From contig NZ_CP080332.1 in NCBI RefSeq assembly GCF_019456655.1, positions 2,294,001 through 2,358,000 on the forward strand: 64,000 bases of DNA, given 5' to 3'. This stretch comes from Mycolicibacterium diernhoferi (GTDB taxonomy: Bacteria; Actinomycetota; Actinomycetes; Mycobacteriales; Mycobacteriaceae). Below are positions 62,132-64,000 of the stretch, in pieces. Every line of letters begins with the position of its first letter. The stretch's first letter is position 1. Under the pieces are notes generated by a model. The model did no database searches, was not told the origin of the DNA, and worked only from the letters and a program-made list of their open reading frames with translations. A program made the position numbers and the translations under genes.

Positions 62132-63373
62132 TTGTCCGAACGTGCCGTGATGCCGGAAGAGACCAGGGCGTGGATGATCGACACGCTGCTGCACCTGTTG
62201 CAGACGCCGAGTCCGTCGGGACGCACCGACGCGGTCATGCAGTTGATCGGTGACACCCTCAACGACCTCGGGGTGCCGTTCACGCTGACCCGGCGCGGCG
62301 CACTGACCGCGGTGCTGCCCGGCGAGTCGAAGACCACCGATCGCGCCGTGGTCGTGCACGCGGACACCATCGGCTGCATGGTGCGGGCGCTGAAGGACAA
62401 CGGCCGCCTCGAGCTGGTGCCGGTGGGCACCTTCTCGGCGCGCTTCGCGACCGGGGCGCGGGTCCGGATCTTCACCGACGACGCCGACGAATTCTTCACC
62501 GGTACGGTGATGCCGCTCAAGGCCTCCGGGCACGCGTTCGGCGACGAAATCGACACCCAGCCAACGGAATGGGAGCACGTCGAGGTCCGTATCGACCGCC
62601 AGGTCAGCAACCGTGCCGACCTGGAACGGCTGGGCTTCAACGTCGGTGACTTCGTCGCGCTGATCGCCGCCCCGGAGCTGACCTCCGACGGGTACATCGT
62701 GTCCCGGCACCTGGACGGCAAGGCCGGGGTGGCCGTCGCGCTCACCCTGGCCAAGACGGTGGCCGAGCAGAAGATAGTGCTGCCGCACACGACGTCGATC
62801 ATGGTGACCATCACCGAGGAGGTCGGGCACGGGGCGAGCCACGGCCTGGACCCCGACGTCGCCGAACTGGTGTCGGTGGACAACGCGGTGTGCGCGCCGG
62901 GGCAGGAGTCGATCGAGGACGGGGTGACCATCCCGATGGCCGACCTGCACGGCCCGTTCGACTACCACCTGACCCGCAAGCTGTGCCGGCTGGCCAAGGA
63001 ACGGGGGATTCCGCACGCCCGCGACGTCTTCCGCTACTACCGCTCCGATGCGGCCGCGGCCATCGAGGCCGGCGCCAACACCCGCGCAGCCCTGGTCGGT
63101 TTCGGCCTGGACGGCAGCCACGGGTGGGAACGCACCCACCTGGACTCGTTGGAGGGCGTCTACAACCTGCTGTACGCCTGGCTGCAGACCCCGCTGACCT
63201 TCGAGAAGTGGGATGCCAAGCCGTCGGGCAAGCTGCGCGACTTCCCGTCGTCGAAGCAGCCGGCCCCGACCGAGCAGTGGGTGCCGCTCTCGCGTGGCGA
63301 CCACGCCGAACCCGGGGAATGGGAAGGGGATCACTGGCCGCCGCCGCAAGGCTCCCCGGGCCCGTCCTCCTAG
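62132..63373 (+). CDS. M42/M20-like metallopeptidase of the NAGGN cassette
   Basis: A 413-residue zinc aminopeptidase-like protein, the third member conserved with the NAGGN synthesis genes. Metal-binding text: VVVHADTIGCMVRA near residue 75, RHLDGKAGVAVALT near 195, TITEEVGHGASHG near 230 and FGLDGSHGWERTH near 330. A TTG at 62132 is chosen because AAGGAG lies 6 nt upstream; ATG at 62150 is an alternative. Its role, perhaps osmolyte turnover, is unproven. A 91-bp gap separates it from ngg. Confidence 0.87.
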   Translation: MSERAVMPEETRAWMIDTLLHLLQTPSPSGRTDAVMQLIGDTLNDLGVPFTLTRRGALTAVLPGESKTTDRAVVVHADTIGCMVRALKDNGRLELVPVGTFSARFATGARVRIFTDDADEFFTGTVMPLKASGHAFGDEIDTQPTEWEHVEVRIDRQVSNRADLERLGFNVGDFVALIAAPELTSDGYIVSRHLDGKAGVAVALTLAKTVAEQKIVLPHTTSIMVTITEEVGHGASHGLDPDVAELVSVDNAVCAPGQESIEDGVTIPMADLHGPFDYHLTRKLCRLAKERGIPHARDVFRYYRSDAAAAIEAGANTRAALVGFGLDGSHGWERTHLDSLEGVYNLLYAWLQTPLTFEKWDAKPSGKLRDFPSSKQPAPTEQWVPLSRGDHAEPGEWEGDHWPPPQGSPGPSS

Positions 63374-63389
63374 GTGGTTCAATCGGGAC

Positions 63390-63812
63390 GTGCTGAGCAT
63401 CGAAGAGATCTCCGACCGCCTCGAAATCCAGGACCTGCTGGTGGCCTACTCGACGGCCATCGACACCCGTCGCTTCGATGACCTCGATCAGGTGTTCGCC
63501 CCGGACGCCTATATCGACTACCGCGCCATGGGCGGGGTGGACGGGCACTATCCGGAGGTGAAGGCCTGGCTGGCCGAGGTACTGCCGAACTTCCCGGCCT
63601 ACGCGCACATGCTCGGCAACATCGACGTCCGGGTGACCGGGGACACCGCGACGGCGCGCACGCTGTGCTTCAACCCGATGGTGCTGCCGGGGCAGGAACC
63701 GCCGCAAGTGCTGTTCTGCGGCCTTTGGTACGCCGACGAGTTCGTGCGCACCGCCGACGGTTGGCGGATGACGCGCCGCGTCGAGGAGAAGTGCTTCGAC
63801 CGGGTGGTCTGA
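63390..63812 (+). CDS. SnoaL/NTF2-like protein
   Basis: A 140-residue single-domain alpha+beta protein of the SnoaL_4 type: EEISDRLEIQDLLVAYSTAIDTRRFDDLDQVFAPDAYIDYR is the N-terminal helix-strand signature (residues 4-45), and DGWRMTRRVEEKCF ends the cone-like sheet. Relatives include dehydratases, isomerases and non-catalytic binding proteins. It equals Rv2910c, the gene before rpsP. The GTG at 63390 is the plausible start, 16 bp after the peptidase stop. Confidence 0.85.
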   Translation: MLSIEEISDRLEIQDLLVAYSTAIDTRRFDDLDQVFAPDAYIDYRAMGGVDGHYPEVKAWLAEVLPNFPAYAHMLGNIDVRVTGDTATARTLCFNPMVLPGQEPPQVLFCGLWYADEFVRTADGWRMTRRVEEKCFDRVV

Positions 63813-64000
63813 GTCGGCCCCGCTCGGCGCCGGGTAGATGGGATTTGGGGGCGACAGCCCCGCTCTGGCACAATGGGCGGCTGTCCCGCGCGCGACACGT
63901 TAGATGCGCCGCACGCCGGTCACACGCGCAGATGCAAAACCGGACCGGGCAATCCGCCCGAGTCGCTGAATTGCAGGCGCGGCAATCAACAGGAGAATCG
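63813..64000 (+). promoter_or_regulatory. Leader region, probably of rpsP beyond the window
   Basis: No reading frame is credible here. A possible promoter is TTGGGG (63845-63850) and CACAAT (63869-63874) with 18-bp spacing. The window ends CAACAGGAGAATCG, where AGGAG would sit about 5 nt before a start codon just outside. By synteny with M. tuberculosis the next gene should be rpsP (ribosomal protein S16). A long GC-rich leader of about 110 nt would allow structure-based autoregulation, which I cannot test. Confidence 0.5.

Overview
The window is high-GC actinobacterial DNA with the gene content and order of a Mycobacterium/Mycolicibacterium chromosome. The backbone follows the block recG - DsbA/VKOR - pca - rsmD - coaD - sepIVA - rnc - mutM - smc - ftsY - amt - glnB - glnD - ffh that I know from M. 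tuberculosis (roughly Rv2974c to Rv2910c, read in the opposite orientation). Genus-level signs are an LdtMt2-like L,D-transpeptidase, SepIVA, EspJ/EspK-type ESX substrates and several genes whose -10 box lies 6-8 nt before the start codon (leaderless style). No rRNA, tRNA, CRISPR array, transposase or integrase was seen, and no gap between genes exceeds 300 bp.

Layout. 1-3469: end of a YloV/FakA-like gene, recG and an exported HNH protein. 3422-13045: an accessory block with an EamA exporter and divergent LysR regulator; a BlaI/M56 pair whose inferred operator recurs upstream of a divergent L,D-transpeptidase and a DsbA-like/beta-lactamase-like operon; then two TetR regulators divergent from a ferritin-like hydrolase and a membrane protein. 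13110-22716: two tandem aldo/keto reductases, lipN, the DsbA-VKOR disulfide pair, pyruvate carboxylase, rsmD (apparently starting at CTG), coaD and sepIVA. 22789-29457: a minus-strand C1/N/S block with an SfnB-like flavoprotein, a trimethylamine monooxygenase (Tmm)-like FMO, a TMAO demethylase (Tdm)-like DUF1989-GcvT protein, a small cupin and an SsuD-like monooxygenase. 29653-36847: DUF177, rnc, mutM, a proline-rich membrane protein, an OsmC protein, acyP and smc. 36920-43972: an insertion between smc and ftsY carrying an EspJ/EspK pair, a duplicated-domain membrane protein in locally low-GC DNA, a small oxidase-subunit III/IV (NorE/NorF-like) operon and a type 2 IPP isomerase. 44050-54851: ftsY, amt-glnB-glnD (with candidate GlnR boxes), a molybdopterin oxidoreductase, ffh and an amidohydrolase. 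54920-63812: a diflavin reductase with a candidate iron box, two tandem D-Ala-D-Ala carboxypeptidases, the three-gene N-acetylglutaminylglutamine amide (NAGGN) osmolyte cassette and a SnoaL-like protein. The window ends in a leader that, by synteny, belongs to rpsP.

How the genes work together. The backbone serves replication and repair (recG, smc, mutM), RNA maturation (rnc, rsmD), SRP targeting (ftsY, ffh), nitrogen control (amt, glnB, glnD), CoA and anaplerotic metabolism (coaD, pca) and extracytoplasmic disulfide formation (DsbA, VKOR). The accessory blocks add a probable cell-wall-stress regulon, methylamine and organosulfur use, osmoprotection and ESX-type secretion substrates away from any ESX machinery. 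Functions are inferred from sequence motifs and remembered family features; no database search was run.
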